From an uncultured Clostridia bacterium (GTDB taxonomy: Bacteria; Bacillota; Clostridia; Christensenellales; Borkfalkiaceae): DNA of 64,000 nt. Positions 55,382 through 64,000 of this stretch are shown here, one piece after another. The translations under genes were made by a program, and so were the position numbers. The stretch is from NCBI GenBank assembly GCA_949878885.1, contig CATLBN010000010.1, forward strand, positions 1-64,000, written 5' to 3'. Numbering within the stretch: the stretch's first letter is position 1; each line of letters starts with the position of its first letter. The notes below the pieces were generated by a model. That model had not been told where the DNA came from. It saw nothing but the letters and a program-made list of their open reading frames with translations, and ran no database searches.

Positions 55382-56542
55382 ATGAAAAAATTATTCAGTG
55401 TACTTTTGTCGTCGTGTATGATTGCTTCAAGCGGAGCAATATGCGGATTTACGTTAGAAAACAAGGCTTCCGCAGCGCTTACAAATAACTGTAAGTCGGC
55501 GTATCTTATGGATTACAATTCGGGCGAATGTCTTTATAAAGAAAATGAAACGGCGCGTATGCCTATAGCAAGCGTTTGTAAGGTTATGACTTTAACTCTT
55601 GTATTTGACGCCGTAGCAGAAGGAAGATTAAATTTAACCGATACCGTAACCGTTAGTGAACGGGCTGCGGGAATGGGCGGCTCCCAAGTGTTTTTAGGCG
55701 CCGGCTGTAAATATCCCGTTGAGCAGCTTATAAAAAGCATTATCGTTTGTTCGGCAAACGACAGCTGCGTAGCGCTTTCAGAAACGGTTGCCGGCGGAGA
55801 GGAAGAATTTGTTGCTAAAATGAACAAAAAAGCTTCCGACCTCGGTTGCAGCGATACTGTATTTGCAAACTGTACGGGACTGCCGCGCGATACGCAATAT
55901 TCTTGCGCCAAAGACGTAGCGGTAATGTTCGGCAATTTAATTAAATATGAAGATTACTTTAAGTACAGTAAAATCTGGCTTGAAGATTTTGCTCACGATG
56001 AGGGAAGAACAACTTCTATGACGAACACAAATAAACTTATCCGTAAGTATTCGTTTTGCGACGGCGGAAAAACAGGATTTACAAACGAGGCAGGTTTCTG
56101 TCTTGCATCTACGGCTAAAAAAGATAGTTTAAGGCTTGTTTCCGTTGTTTTGGGCGCGTCGTCAAGCAATGACAGATTTGATTCTACGGTTAAAATGTTC
56201 GATTACGGGTTTGCAAATTACAAAAATAAAATCGTTTTAGACAAGTCTGTTAATTTAAACGATGAATTTGCTGTTCGCGGCGGTAAAAAAGACAGCTTTA
56301 AAGTTCGTCCGGAGCGCAACGGTTATGTATTTACTTCGATAAACAAAGACCCTGAAATAACTCATAAAATTATTCCATATGAAGTAAAGGCTCCGATCGC
56401 GGCTGATTCCGTAGTCGGCAGCGTAGAAATTTATAAAGACGGAATTTTGGTTGATACCGTAAACTTGGTGGCAGCCGAAAACGTTGAAAAGGCAAGTTAC
56501 GGCGATTATTTAAGGCAAAATGCTTCTAATTGGGCAATTTAA
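55382..56542 (+). CDS. dacF: D-alanyl-D-alanine carboxypeptidase DacF-like
   Basis: PIASVCKVMT (SxxK), SANDSCVALSE, KTGFTNEAG. Confidence 0.92.
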   Translation: MKKLFSVLLSSCMIASSGAICGFTLENKASAALTNNCKSAYLMDYNSGECLYKENETARMPIASVCKVMTLTLVFDAVAEGRLNLTDTVTVSERAAGMGGSQVFLGAGCKYPVEQLIKSIIVCSANDSCVALSETVAGGEEEFVAKMNKKASDLGCSDTVFANCTGLPRDTQYSCAKDVAVMFGNLIKYEDYFKYSKIWLEDFAHDEGRTTSMTNTNKLIRKYSFCDGGKTGFTNEAGFCLASTAKKDSLRLVSVVLGASSSNDRFDSTVKMFDYGFANYKNKIVLDKSVNLNDEFAVRGGKKDSFKVRPERNGYVFTSINKDPEITHKIIPYEVKAPIAADSVVGSVEIYKDGILVDTVNLVAAENVEKASYGDYLRQNASNWAI

Positions 56543-56562
56543 ATTCGTTTTAAAGCTATTTA

Positions 56563-56600
56563 TACAAAGAAAGCGCACGCATAAAGCGTGCGTTTTCTTT
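56563..56600 (+). terminator. Terminator of dacF
   Basis: cgcacgc-ataaa-gcgtgcg with T-rich tail. Confidence 0.75.
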
Positions 56601-56632
56601 ATTTTGACATAAAGATTTTTAAATTAATTTAT

Positions 56633-56661
56633 TTGACTAATTTATTAAATTTTGTTAAAAT
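56633..56661 (+). promoter_or_regulatory. Sigma-A-type promoter of lysA
   Basis: TTGACT-N17-TAAAAT. Confidence 0.7.
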
Positions 56662-56707
56662 ATTTTGGAATAGTCTTACGCAAGACGGCAATGTTACGGG
56701 AGTTAAA

Positions 56708-58039
56708 ATGAACGAGCGCGATACTTTAAAAATCAATTCGGCTGGACATTTGGAAATAGGCGGAATGGACGCTGTTGAAATTGCCGAAAAATTTTCTACG
56801 CCGATATATGTTTTTGACGAAAAGCATATAAGAGATATGATGCGCGTTTATAAAAACACAATAGATTGCGAATACGGCGGCAACGGCGCAGTTCTATATG
56901 CGTCTAAAGCATTTGCTTGCAAAGCGATTTATGCTATTGCCAAGCAAGAAGGAATAGGTATAGACGTTGTTTCCGGCGGAGAGCTTTATACCGCATTGAA
57001 AGCAGGTTTTCCTGCAGGGAATGCGTATATGCACGGCAATAATAAATTAATTAAAGAACTTGAATTTGCATTGGACAGCGGAATAGGATGTATCGTTGTT
57101 GATTCTTTCCGCGAAGCGGATATTTTAGACGAATTGGCGGCTGTCCGCGGAATAAAACAACGTGTGCTTGTTCGAATTAATCCCGGCGTGGAGGCGCATA
57201 CCCATGCGTTTATTCAAACTGCGCGTACAGACAGCAAGTTCGGATTCGGCGTATCGGACGGCGCAGCTAAAAACATTTGCAAACACGTTTTAAATAAAAA
57301 GCATCTTGAACTGCGCGGATATCACTGTCATATCGGTTCGCAAATTTTCGAAAAGCAGTCGTTTGTACTTGCCGCCGATAAAGTTATGGATTTTGCTGCG
57401 GAAATAAAAAATTCGCTTGGTTATGAATTTGCGGAATTGAATTTAGGCGGAGGTTTCGGCGTTTGGTATAACGACGAGGACCCTAAATTAAAAATAGAAG
57501 ATTATGCCGATTATTTGAAAACTGTAATAAATGCAATAAAAACCAAAGCTACAGAACATTCTCTTAAAGAGCCGTATCTTTTAATAGAACCGGGTCGTTC
57601 GATAATTGCGGAAGCAGGTATAACGTTATATACCGTGGGCGCAATAAAAGACATTCAGGGAATTAAAAAATACGTAGCGGTAGACGGAGGAATGTTTGAC
57701 AATCCGAGATACGCTCTTTACCAATCGAAATATACGGTTTTGCTTGCCAACCGCGCCCTTGATAATTGTACGGAAAAAGTTACCGTAGCGGGAAAGTGCT
57801 GCGAAAGCGGAGATATTCTTGCCGTTGACGTCGCTTTGCCGCAGGCTGAAAGCGGAGATATTCTTGCCGTACTCAGCACGGGTGCATACAATTATTCTAT
57901 GGCAAGCAATTATAACAGAAATTTTGTGCCGCCTGCGGTTTTGGTTTTTAACGGCAAAGCGGAATACATAGTCAAACCGCAATCTTATGAAGATTTGGTA
58001 AGGAACGATTTAATTCCGGAAAGGTTGAAGAATGAGTGA
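56708..58039 (+). CDS. lysA: Diaminopimelate decarboxylase
   Basis: YASKAFACKAI, GYHCHIGSQI, NLGGGFGVWY. Start at 56708 because 56588 lies inside the dacF terminator. Confidence 0.95.
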   Translation: MNERDTLKINSAGHLEIGGMDAVEIAEKFSTPIYVFDEKHIRDMMRVYKNTIDCEYGGNGAVLYASKAFACKAIYAIAKQEGIGIDVVSGGELYTALKAGFPAGNAYMHGNNKLIKELEFALDSGIGCIVVDSFREADILDELAAVRGIKQRVLVRINPGVEAHTHAFIQTARTDSKFGFGVSDGAAKNICKHVLNKKHLELRGYHCHIGSQIFEKQSFVLAADKVMDFAAEIKNSLGYEFAELNLGGGFGVWYNDEDPKLKIEDYADYLKTVINAIKTKATEHSLKEPYLLIEPGRSIIAEAGITLYTVGAIKDIQGIKKYVAVDGGMFDNPRYALYQSKYTVLLANRALDNCTEKVTVAGKCCESGDILAVDVALPQAESGDILAVLSTGAYNYSMASNYNRNFVPPAVLVFNGKAEYIVKPQSYEDLVRNDLIPERLKNE

Positions 58040-58784
58040 ATTTGTTGAAACTTTGGCAGGGTTAATAGCCGTAATTTTTGTATTTTGTCCGCACGAGTTC
58101 GCGCACGCGTTTGCGGCGTATAAAAGCGGCGACGCTACACCTAAAATGTACGGAAGGCTTACTCTTAACCCTATTAAACATCTTGACCCGGCAGGCTTTC
58201 TGCTGTGTATTTTTACGGGATTCGGATGGGCAAAACCGGTGCCTGTATATCCTGCAAATTTCAGAAATTACCGCAAAGGTTTGTTTTTAACGGCTGTTGC
58301 CGGCGTAGTTACAAATTACGTTATAGCATTTATAGCATATCCCTTGTATTTGGTGGTATTTAATTTTGCATATTACAATAACTTGGATTTTTTTAATGCA
58401 AATTTATTTTTAAGCACTGTTGTACAGGTTTTGTATTTGGCGTTATTCTTTATATACGCGTACGGAATGAGCATTTTTGTGTTTAATTTGCTGCCGTTTT
58501 ATCCGTTGGACGGTTTCAGAGTTGTGGAATCGCTTACCCGTGAATGGAACCCCGTAAGAAGGTTTTTGGGTAACTACGGGCGTTATATCTTAATGATTCT
58601 TGTGCTTGAAAGTTTTTTATGCGGAATTCTTAAAAGATATACAACGCTGCCTTATATACAATATTTTGATATTTTGGGATATTTGCAATTTTTTGCAACA
58701 AAGATTATAGGTTTTCCCATTACGGCATTTTGGAATTGGATTATAAATCCGTCGCATTTATTGCAAATAGTTTCGGTATTTTAA
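58032..58784 (+). CDS. Site-2-protease-like M50 metallopeptidase
   Basis: HEFAHAF zinc motif; NLLPFYPLDGFRV. Confidence 0.9.
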   Translation: MSEFVETLAGLIAVIFVFCPHEFAHAFAAYKSGDATPKMYGRLTLNPIKHLDPAGFLLCIFTGFGWAKPVPVYPANFRNYRKGLFLTAVAGVVTNYVIAFIAYPLYLVVFNFAYYNNLDFFNANLFLSTVVQVLYLALFFIYAYGMSIFVFNLLPFYPLDGFRVVESLTREWNPVRRFLGNYGRYILMILVLESFLCGILKRYTTLPYIQYFDILGYLQFFATKIIGFPITAFWNWIINPSHLLQIVSVF

Positions 58785-58785
58785 A

Positions 58786-59601
58786 ATGGCAGATAAAAAT
58801 TATGACAATTTTGAATCGGTTGTAGATTACAATACTGTTCTTGACGACTTTGAAGGACCGTTGGATCTTTTGCTGCATTTAATAAATATTGCGCAGATAA
58901 AGATTGAAGACGTTTTTGTTTCAAAAGTTACGGAACAGTTTTTGCAATATATCGAATATATGAAGTCGCAGCCTAAACGCGACGTTGATAAAGAAAGCGA
59001 ATATCTTGCGCTTGCCGCACAGATAATTTACATAAAATCCAAAAGTCTTGTTCCCGCGGTTGAAGTTGCCGGCGAGGATATGGGCGGAGCAGAGGAAGAA
59101 AAGCAGGCGCTTATAGAGCAGCTGAAACAGCGTGAATACGAACTTATTAAAAGCGAAACGCCTAAACTTAAAGACCTTGAAACTATAGGATATTACTTTA
59201 AAGAACCAGACAAGGCATTAAACACCGTGCGTGTGGTTTACAAAGATTTTACGGTTAACGCTTTGTTGGAAGCTTTTGCGAAAATGATGCTCAAGAACGA
59301 GAGTATGCTGCGTAAGAAAGAAAACGTAAAAGAAATCCCCAAAGACGAATATACCGTTGAAGAAAAAGTATCTTTTATACGCCAAACACTTATAGAGCAA
59401 AACCAAGTTGAATTTGAAGCGCTTTTTAAAAGTTTTTCGAGAAACGAAATAATTACTACTTTTCAGGCGCTTTTGGAAATGTTAAAACACCAATTTATTA
59501 CCGTTGTACAGGAAGATTCGTTTGGTGCAATTAAAATAACGCTTAATCCTAATTGGGATTTAAAGGAAGTTTCTGATGAACAGTTTGACGAATATAATTG
59601 A
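58786..59601 (+). CDS. scpA: Segregation and condensation protein A
   Basis: DDFEGPLDLLLHLINIAQIKIEDV. Confidence 0.95.
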   Translation: MADKNYDNFESVVDYNTVLDDFEGPLDLLLHLINIAQIKIEDVFVSKVTEQFLQYIEYMKSQPKRDVDKESEYLALAAQIIYIKSKSLVPAVEVAGEDMGGAEEEKQALIEQLKQREYELIKSETPKLKDLETIGYYFKEPDKALNTVRVVYKDFTVNALLEAFAKMMLKNESMLRKKENVKEIPKDEYTVEEKVSFIRQTLIEQNQVEFEALFKSFSRNEIITTFQALLEMLKHQFITVVQEDSFGAIKITLNPNWDLKEVSDEQFDEYN

Positions 59602-60298
59602 GGCGATAATTTTTGCGTCAGGCGAGGCCGTACCTGTAAAATTTATAGTTGAAAAACTTGGATGTTCCGTTAAAGAGATAAATGCCGTTATTGACGAGTT
59701 AAAACAAAAATACAATCAGGAAAGCGGAATACAGTTGCTTGTTTTTAACGGTAAATTACAGTTCGCTTCAAACCCTAAATTTAAACAGCAGGTTTCCGAA
59801 GTGCTTATTCCTATAAAAGAAAAAGAGTTTACCAAAACTATTTTGGAATGTGCCGCAATAATAGCTTATAAGCAGCCTATAACAAAGCCCGAACTTGAAG
59901 AAATAAGACAAGTGAGTTGCGATTACGCCGTACATACGCTTTTGGAACTTGAAATGATTGTACCGTGCGGTAGAAAAGATGCCGTAGGAAAACCTATTTT
60001 ATACGCAACGACAGACAATTTTTTAAAAAGGTTCAAATTAAATTCTATTGACGAATTGCCGGATTACGACGAACTTATGGCTCAAATTGCCGAACTTAAC
60101 AACACGCTGCTTACAGAAGACGAAGACGACGGAAATTATCTTTATAAAAAAGACGAGTACGTAGAAACCGAAGAAGAAAAAGCGAAAGCGAAAACTTTGC
60201 AGGATAAAAAACCGCAGAAAGAAGTAAAAACAGATGAGGACGGTTTTGAAATTCCGGATTTTATTTCGGAAGACGACGACGTAATAAAAATAGATTAA
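59576..60298 (+). CDS. scpB: Segregation and condensation protein B
   Basis: IIEAIIFASGEAVPV; ALIAYKQPITKPELEEIR-like ECAAIIAYKQPITKPELEEIRQV. Confidence 0.94.
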   Translation: MNSLTNIIEAIIFASGEAVPVKFIVEKLGCSVKEINAVIDELKQKYNQESGIQLLVFNGKLQFASNPKFKQQVSEVLIPIKEKEFTKTILECAAIIAYKQPITKPELEEIRQVSCDYAVHTLLELEMIVPCGRKDAVGKPILYATTDNFLKRFKLNSIDELPDYDELMAQIAELNNTLLTEDEDDGNYLYKKDEYVETEEEKAKAKTLQDKKPQKEVKTDEDGFEIPDFISEDDDVIKID

Positions 60299-60299
60299 A

Positions 60300-60341
60300 T
60301 TAAAAAAATCAGACGCATTTTGCGTCTGATTTTTTTATATA
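60300..60341 (+). terminator. Terminator of scpAB
   Basis: aaaaaaatcagacgcattttgcgtctgattttttta. Confidence 0.85.
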
Positions 60342-60386
60342 CAACTTGATTTGTATATTTAATTTTCTGTTACAAATAATAATTAT

Positions 60387-60935
60387 ATGAGTGAAGCTGC
60401 GATTTACCTTGCGTTTTTCGGCTTTGCCTTGTCTGTATTTCCTTTTCATATAATCAATTACGTATATGTTAACACAGGTAAAAAGTACGCAAGCGTAAAC
60501 GTCGGAGTGTACGGGATAAATTTTTTCAATATAAATACGGTGCAAGATAAGCCCAATCATATTCAAGTTAACGGAAAAGACAAAAAAATGAATATGAGTA
60601 AGTTTAAACTCAGTTTTTACAAAATTTTTAATATGCTCTGCATTTTTAAAATTGTTCAGCTGGGAGATTACGGAATACAGGGCGGCGCAGTTCCGTACGT
60701 GGTGCTTGCACAGAATTGCTTAACCACGGCAATATACAAATTTATTCAGATAAACGGAAATTTTTGTAAACTTCGCAATTATACGATTTTAAATCAAGAA
60801 CATTCCGAAATTCATTATTACGCAAAAGTGGTAACGATTTTGAATTTGACCGTCGTTGCTAAAATTTTATTTTTAATATTAACGGAGACATTATATGCAC
60901 ACAAAAATAAGAAAAAACAAAGACAAGGAGTTTAA
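60387..60935 (+). CDS. DUF2953-like protein
   Basis: N- and C-terminal TM; position directly upstream of gerW. Confidence 0.5.
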   Translation: MSEAAIYLAFFGFALSVFPFHIINYVYVNTGKKYASVNVGVYGINFFNINTVQDKPNHIQVNGKDKKMNMSKFKLSFYKIFNMLCIFKIVQLGDYGIQGGAVPYVVLAQNCLTTAIYKFIQINGNFCKLRNYTILNQEHSEIHYYAKVVTILNLTVVAKILFLILTETLYAHKNKKKQRQGV

Positions 60936-61269
60936 CGCTCCGGCAATATCCGTGGATAAGGTGGCGGACGCAAACACAGTGGTAGGTAAATCTATTATAA
61001 CGGTTAGCGGGTCGGAAGTAATTCCTCTTTCTTCCGTTACGGTAGTGAATTTGAGCGGAGGCGGAGAATACGGCGACGTTAAAACTTATAAAGAAGCGGA
61101 CGGATTTCAAATGGCAGGCGGCAACGGTACGGTTATTACAGTTAAACCGAAAGGTTTTTTGGTTGACGACGGAAACGGATGCAGGCTTTTAAGGTTGGAC
61201 GAAAACGCCGTTGAAACGCTTATTGATAAAACAGGGGAGTTAGTTCATAAAATAACGGACAATGCGTAA
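60895..61269 (+). CDS. gerW: GerW/YtfJ-family sporulation protein
   Basis: VDKVADANTVVGKSIITVSGSEVIPLSSV ... GGNGTVITVKPKGFLVDD. Confidence 0.88.
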   Translation: MHTKIRKNKDKEFNAPAISVDKVADANTVVGKSIITVSGSEVIPLSSVTVVNLSGGGEYGDVKTYKEADGFQMAGGNGTVITVKPKGFLVDDGNGCRLLRLDENAVETLIDKTGELVHKITDNA

Positions 61270-62278
61270 AAAAATAATAACTATAATTTTATCTGCGGCA
61301 GCTGTATTTTTGACGTTCGGTGGATTAAAAGTTACAACCGCTTCGGCAGGCGCGTCTGCGGAAATTGCAATGGAACTTGAAACGGGCACGGTGCTTGCGG
61401 AAAGCAATGCAGATGCGAAATTGCCTATGGCAAGCACAACTAAAGTTATGACTGCGCTTATAATTGCGGAAGACTGCAATCTTGACGAAGAAATTATTGT
61501 GGCAGACCAAGCCGTAGGAGTAGAAGGTTCAAGCATTTATTTAAAAAAACAAGAAAAAATAGACGTGCGCGATTTGCTTTACGGGTTAATGTTAAGGTCA
61601 GGCAACGATAGCGCTACAGCGCTTGCTATTCATCACAGCGGCAGCGTGGAAAAATTTGTAGAAGAAATGAACGCGCGCGCAAAAAACTTAGGCGCGGCAA
61701 ACACGCAGTTTAAAAACCCAAGCGGATTGCCTGCGGATGGGCATTATACAACTGCCCGCGATTTATGCAATATTGCGCGTTATGCAATGAAAAATCCTAT
61801 TTTCAAAAAAGTAGTTTCAACAATAAACCATAACGGAAAGTACCGCAACTTTACAAATAAAAATAAAATGTTGTTTAAGTATGACGGTGCAAACGGCGTA
61901 AAAACGGGATATACGGTAAAAGCCGGAAGGTGTTTGGTGTCTTCCGCGGAACGCGGCGGAATGGACGTTGTTACGGTAGTTTTGAATTGTCCGGATATGT
62001 ACGAGCGCAGTATTAAAATTTTAGACGGATGTTTTAATAACTATAAATTGCTTACAGTAGACGAAAATAAGGTATTTATGTGTGGCAGAGTACTTTGCAA
62101 ATTATCAAAAACTGCCAAATTTGTTGTTAAAAACAACGAAAAGCTGAATTATACGGTTGTTTCCGAAATAAAAGACAGTAACGTCCGCATAGGCGATTTA
62201 GTTGCAAAATTTATAGTTTTAGGCGAAAATGGCTTGCTTTTCAGCGATTATTTGTATAGTATAGTTAACAGTAAATAA
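61262..62278 (+). CDS. D-alanyl-D-alanine carboxypeptidase
   Basis: PMASTTKVMTALI, SGNDSATALA, KTGYTVKAGRCLVSSA. Confidence 0.93.
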   Translation: MRKKIITIILSAAAVFLTFGGLKVTTASAGASAEIAMELETGTVLAESNADAKLPMASTTKVMTALIIAEDCNLDEEIIVADQAVGVEGSSIYLKKQEKIDVRDLLYGLMLRSGNDSATALAIHHSGSVEKFVEEMNARAKNLGAANTQFKNPSGLPADGHYTTARDLCNIARYAMKNPIFKKVVSTINHNGKYRNFTNKNKMLFKYDGANGVKTGYTVKAGRCLVSSAERGGMDVVTVVLNCPDMYERSIKILDGCFNNYKLLTVDENKVFMCGRVLCKLSKTAKFVVKNNEKLNYTVVSEIKDSNVRIGDLVAKFIVLGENGLLFSDYLYSIVNSK

Positions 62279-62291
62279 AAGCTGGTACTGT

Positions 62292-62993
62292 ATGAGAATT
62301 AACAAATATCTTGCCGCATCGGGCGTTGCTTCACGTCGTGAATGCGACAGATTGATTGAAGAAGGTAAGGTTAGCGTAAACGGTTTCAGGGCAACGCTTG
62401 GACTTGAAGTGGACGAAGACGACGATGTTTGCGTAAACGGAAATAAAGTTGTTTTAAAAAAGAACGAATACTATATTTTAAATAAGCCAAAGGGGTATAT
62501 CTGTTCGGTTTCAGACGATAAAGGCAGAAAAACCGTAATGGATTTAATGCCGCAGAACGTAGGAAGGATTTATCCCGTAGGCAGACTTGATTACGACAGC
62601 GAAGGGCTGCTTGTTATGACAACCGACGGGGAACTTGCGCAAAAGCTTACGCATCCTTCAAACGAAGTACCTAAAACTTATTTGGTAAAGATTGAGGGTA
62701 CGTGCAAAGAAAACGACTTAAATCCTCTGCGCAGCGGTATAGAAATAGAGGGCGGATACGTTACTAAAAAATGCAAAGCGCATATTGTGGAAACAAATAA
62801 GGCTTATACAAAAGTTCATATTACCATAACCGAAGGCAAAAACAGAGAAGTAAGAAAAATGTTTGCTGCTATCGGTAAAGAGATTATGCTTTTAAAACGT
62901 ATAAAAATAGGAGATTTAAGTTTGCGCGGACTTGACAGGGGCGCATACAGAAAACTTACAAAACAGGAAATAGCCTATTTGGAAAATCTATAA
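62292..62993 (+). CDS. rluB: RsuA/RluB-family pseudouridine synthase
   Basis: RINKYLAASGVASRRECDRLIEEGKVSVNG; PVGRLDYDSEGLLVMTTDGELA. Confidence 0.94.
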   Translation: MRINKYLAASGVASRRECDRLIEEGKVSVNGFRATLGLEVDEDDDVCVNGNKVVLKKNEYYILNKPKGYICSVSDDKGRKTVMDLMPQNVGRIYPVGRLDYDSEGLLVMTTDGELAQKLTHPSNEVPKTYLVKIEGTCKENDLNPLRSGIEIEGGYVTKKCKAHIVETNKAYTKVHITITEGKNREVRKMFAAIGKEIMLLKRIKIGDLSLRGLDRGAYRKLTKQEIAYLENL

Positions 62994-63026
62994 AATAAAA
63001 AAGACGGTTAGTCCGTCTTTTTTTAC
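62993..63026. terminator. Bidirectional terminator
   Basis: aaaaaagacgg-ttagt-ccgtctttttt. Confidence 0.75.
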
Positions 63027-63028
63027 GT

Positions 63029-64000
63029 TTAAACTGTAATTAAGCCGTTTTGCGGTTTTTTACCGTTAGTTTCCGAAGATATCATCAGCCATTGCGCAAA
63101 TGCAAATTCGTCAAGCGCTAAGCATTCATAAGCAAGGCTATCAAGCGATAACTTATCTTTACCGCTTATTATTAAAGGAAATTCCGCTTTTGCCAACGCG
63201 CTTAAAATTTCCTCTTTGCCTTCTTTTTTTACTGCGATAGGCTTTAAATAAAGTTTTGAATTCAAAAATTGCTCGCATTTGCTTTTTCTCAAATTTAAAA
63301 AGTTTGCGCATATAATGCGGGCTATGCGCGAGGAGGTGTAACGTTTTCCCGATGTTTGCGCTATAATTTGCGAAAACTCAAAAGATTGGTTGTTTTTTAA
63401 ACAGTTTTCCAACCCTTCGGTGCATCCGTAAGTATCGGCTAGGCTCGCCGAGTCTGTACGAGATAAAATCAATCTTGCGTATTCTTGATATTTTAATTGG
63501 TTATTCTTTGCTTTTTGTAAATCTTTATAAACAAAATCGGGTACGTTGTTTTTTAAGTTTTCGTTTAAAAGATTGTTTCTTATTGCGCTTGCCGAAGAAA
63601 AATTTTCGTAAAGTTTGCCGTCGCAATAACCTGCGCCTACGCGCTTTATAGGCAGAATTTCAATTTGCGGTGAGTATTTTATAACGCTTTTGGTATATTC
63701 AAGTCCCAAAACGTTATTGGGATTATCTATAAATTCAACGTTTCCGCCCGCTTGAAAAAATGCGTTTCTATAACTTTTAATAAAGCTTTCGCCTGCTTCA
63801 AGTCCGTTTTTTAGCGTGGTTTTAAAATTGGTGCTTTCGTTAATAAGTATATTTGCGGAGTTTATAAATTCTTGCTTGTTATCGTTTTCGCAGCCGAAAG
63901 CAAGTTTAGTAACCTGCGGTATTGAAGAAAGTATTTTTACGGCGCCTTTTGCAAAAATTTCCGCCGGCGCAACCGAAAATGCGGCAGGCATCTCTAAAAC
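63029..64000 (-). CDS. tmcAL: tRNA(Met) cytidine acetate ligase-like nucleotidyltransferase (TmcAL/YlbM), 5' truncated by window edge
   Basis: Frame stays open to 64000 (VLEMPAAFSVAPAEIFAKGAVKILSS); SSASAIRN motif; N-terminal nucleotidyltransferase motif outside the window. Confidence 0.85.
   Translation of the reverse strand, partial: VLEMPAAFSVAPAEIFAKGAVKILSSIPQVTKLAFGCENDNKQEFINSANILINESTNFKTTLKNGLEAGESFIKSYRNAFFQAGGNVEFIDNPNNVLGLEYTKSVIKYSPQIEILPIKRVGAGYCDGKLYENFSSASAIRNNLLNENLKNNVPDFVYKDLQKAKNNQLKYQEYARLILSRTDSASLADTYGCTEGLENCLKNNQSFEFSQIIAQTSGKRYTSSRIARIICANFLNLRKSKCEQFLNSKLYLKPIAVKKEGKEEILSALAKAEFPLIISGKDKLSLDSLAYECLALDEFAFAQWLMISSETNGKKPQNGLITV

Noticed and set aside
56588-56707. 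40-aa N-terminal extension of lysA
   Set aside because: Lies within the dacF terminator and the lysA promoter; ATG 56708 with GGAG SD fits DAP decarboxylases.

Overview
This window is a low-GC, endospore-forming Bacillota/Clostridia-type chromosome segment, and nearly all of it is coding. From left to right it contains: the 3' part of a giant tandem-repeat (YDG/MBG-like) surface protein; a TetR-type regulator facing a PAP2 operon; fba and gap; ychF, argS, a reverse-rubrerythrin-like protein and a very Cys/Gly/Asn-rich small protein; a DegV tandem pair; tRNA-Ser; a DnaD-like protein; sbcCD, lepB, ACT/UPF0210 genes, pepF, dnaB, Sua5, rpiB and comEC; an FAD-Rieske oxidoreductase; tRNA-Leu; a multidomain lipoprotein; spoIIIAA-AH; then asp23-nusB-folD-ispA, a ~560-nt noncoding region, oapA-like, dxs, tlyA, nadK, argR, recN, spoIVB, dacF, lysA, an M50 peptidase, scpAB, gerW, dac, rluB and a tmcAL fragment. 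The standout is the gap between ispA and dxs. It holds a ~560-nt, highly structured RNA candidate with a consensus sigma-A promoter (TTGACT-N17-TATAAT), a closing stem of 10 perfect base pairs and a T-run. A small multi-TM protein gene follows it. Gene order, size and partner protein match the OLE (Ornate Large Extremophilic) RNA / OapA ribonucleoprotein system. That class is already described, but it remains one of the most enigmatic large bacterial ncRNAs. Other leads are a possible sigma-K-driven Cys-rich spore protein, a DnaD protein carrying a DnaC/DnaI-type Zn finger with no ATPase, a pseudo-hydrolase, a ComEC with a degenerate beta-lactamase-like domain, a predicted leaderless nadK and several unassigned operator-like palindromes. 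No CRISPR array, rRNA, transposase or prophage was recognised. All family assignments come from reading the sequence, not from database searches.
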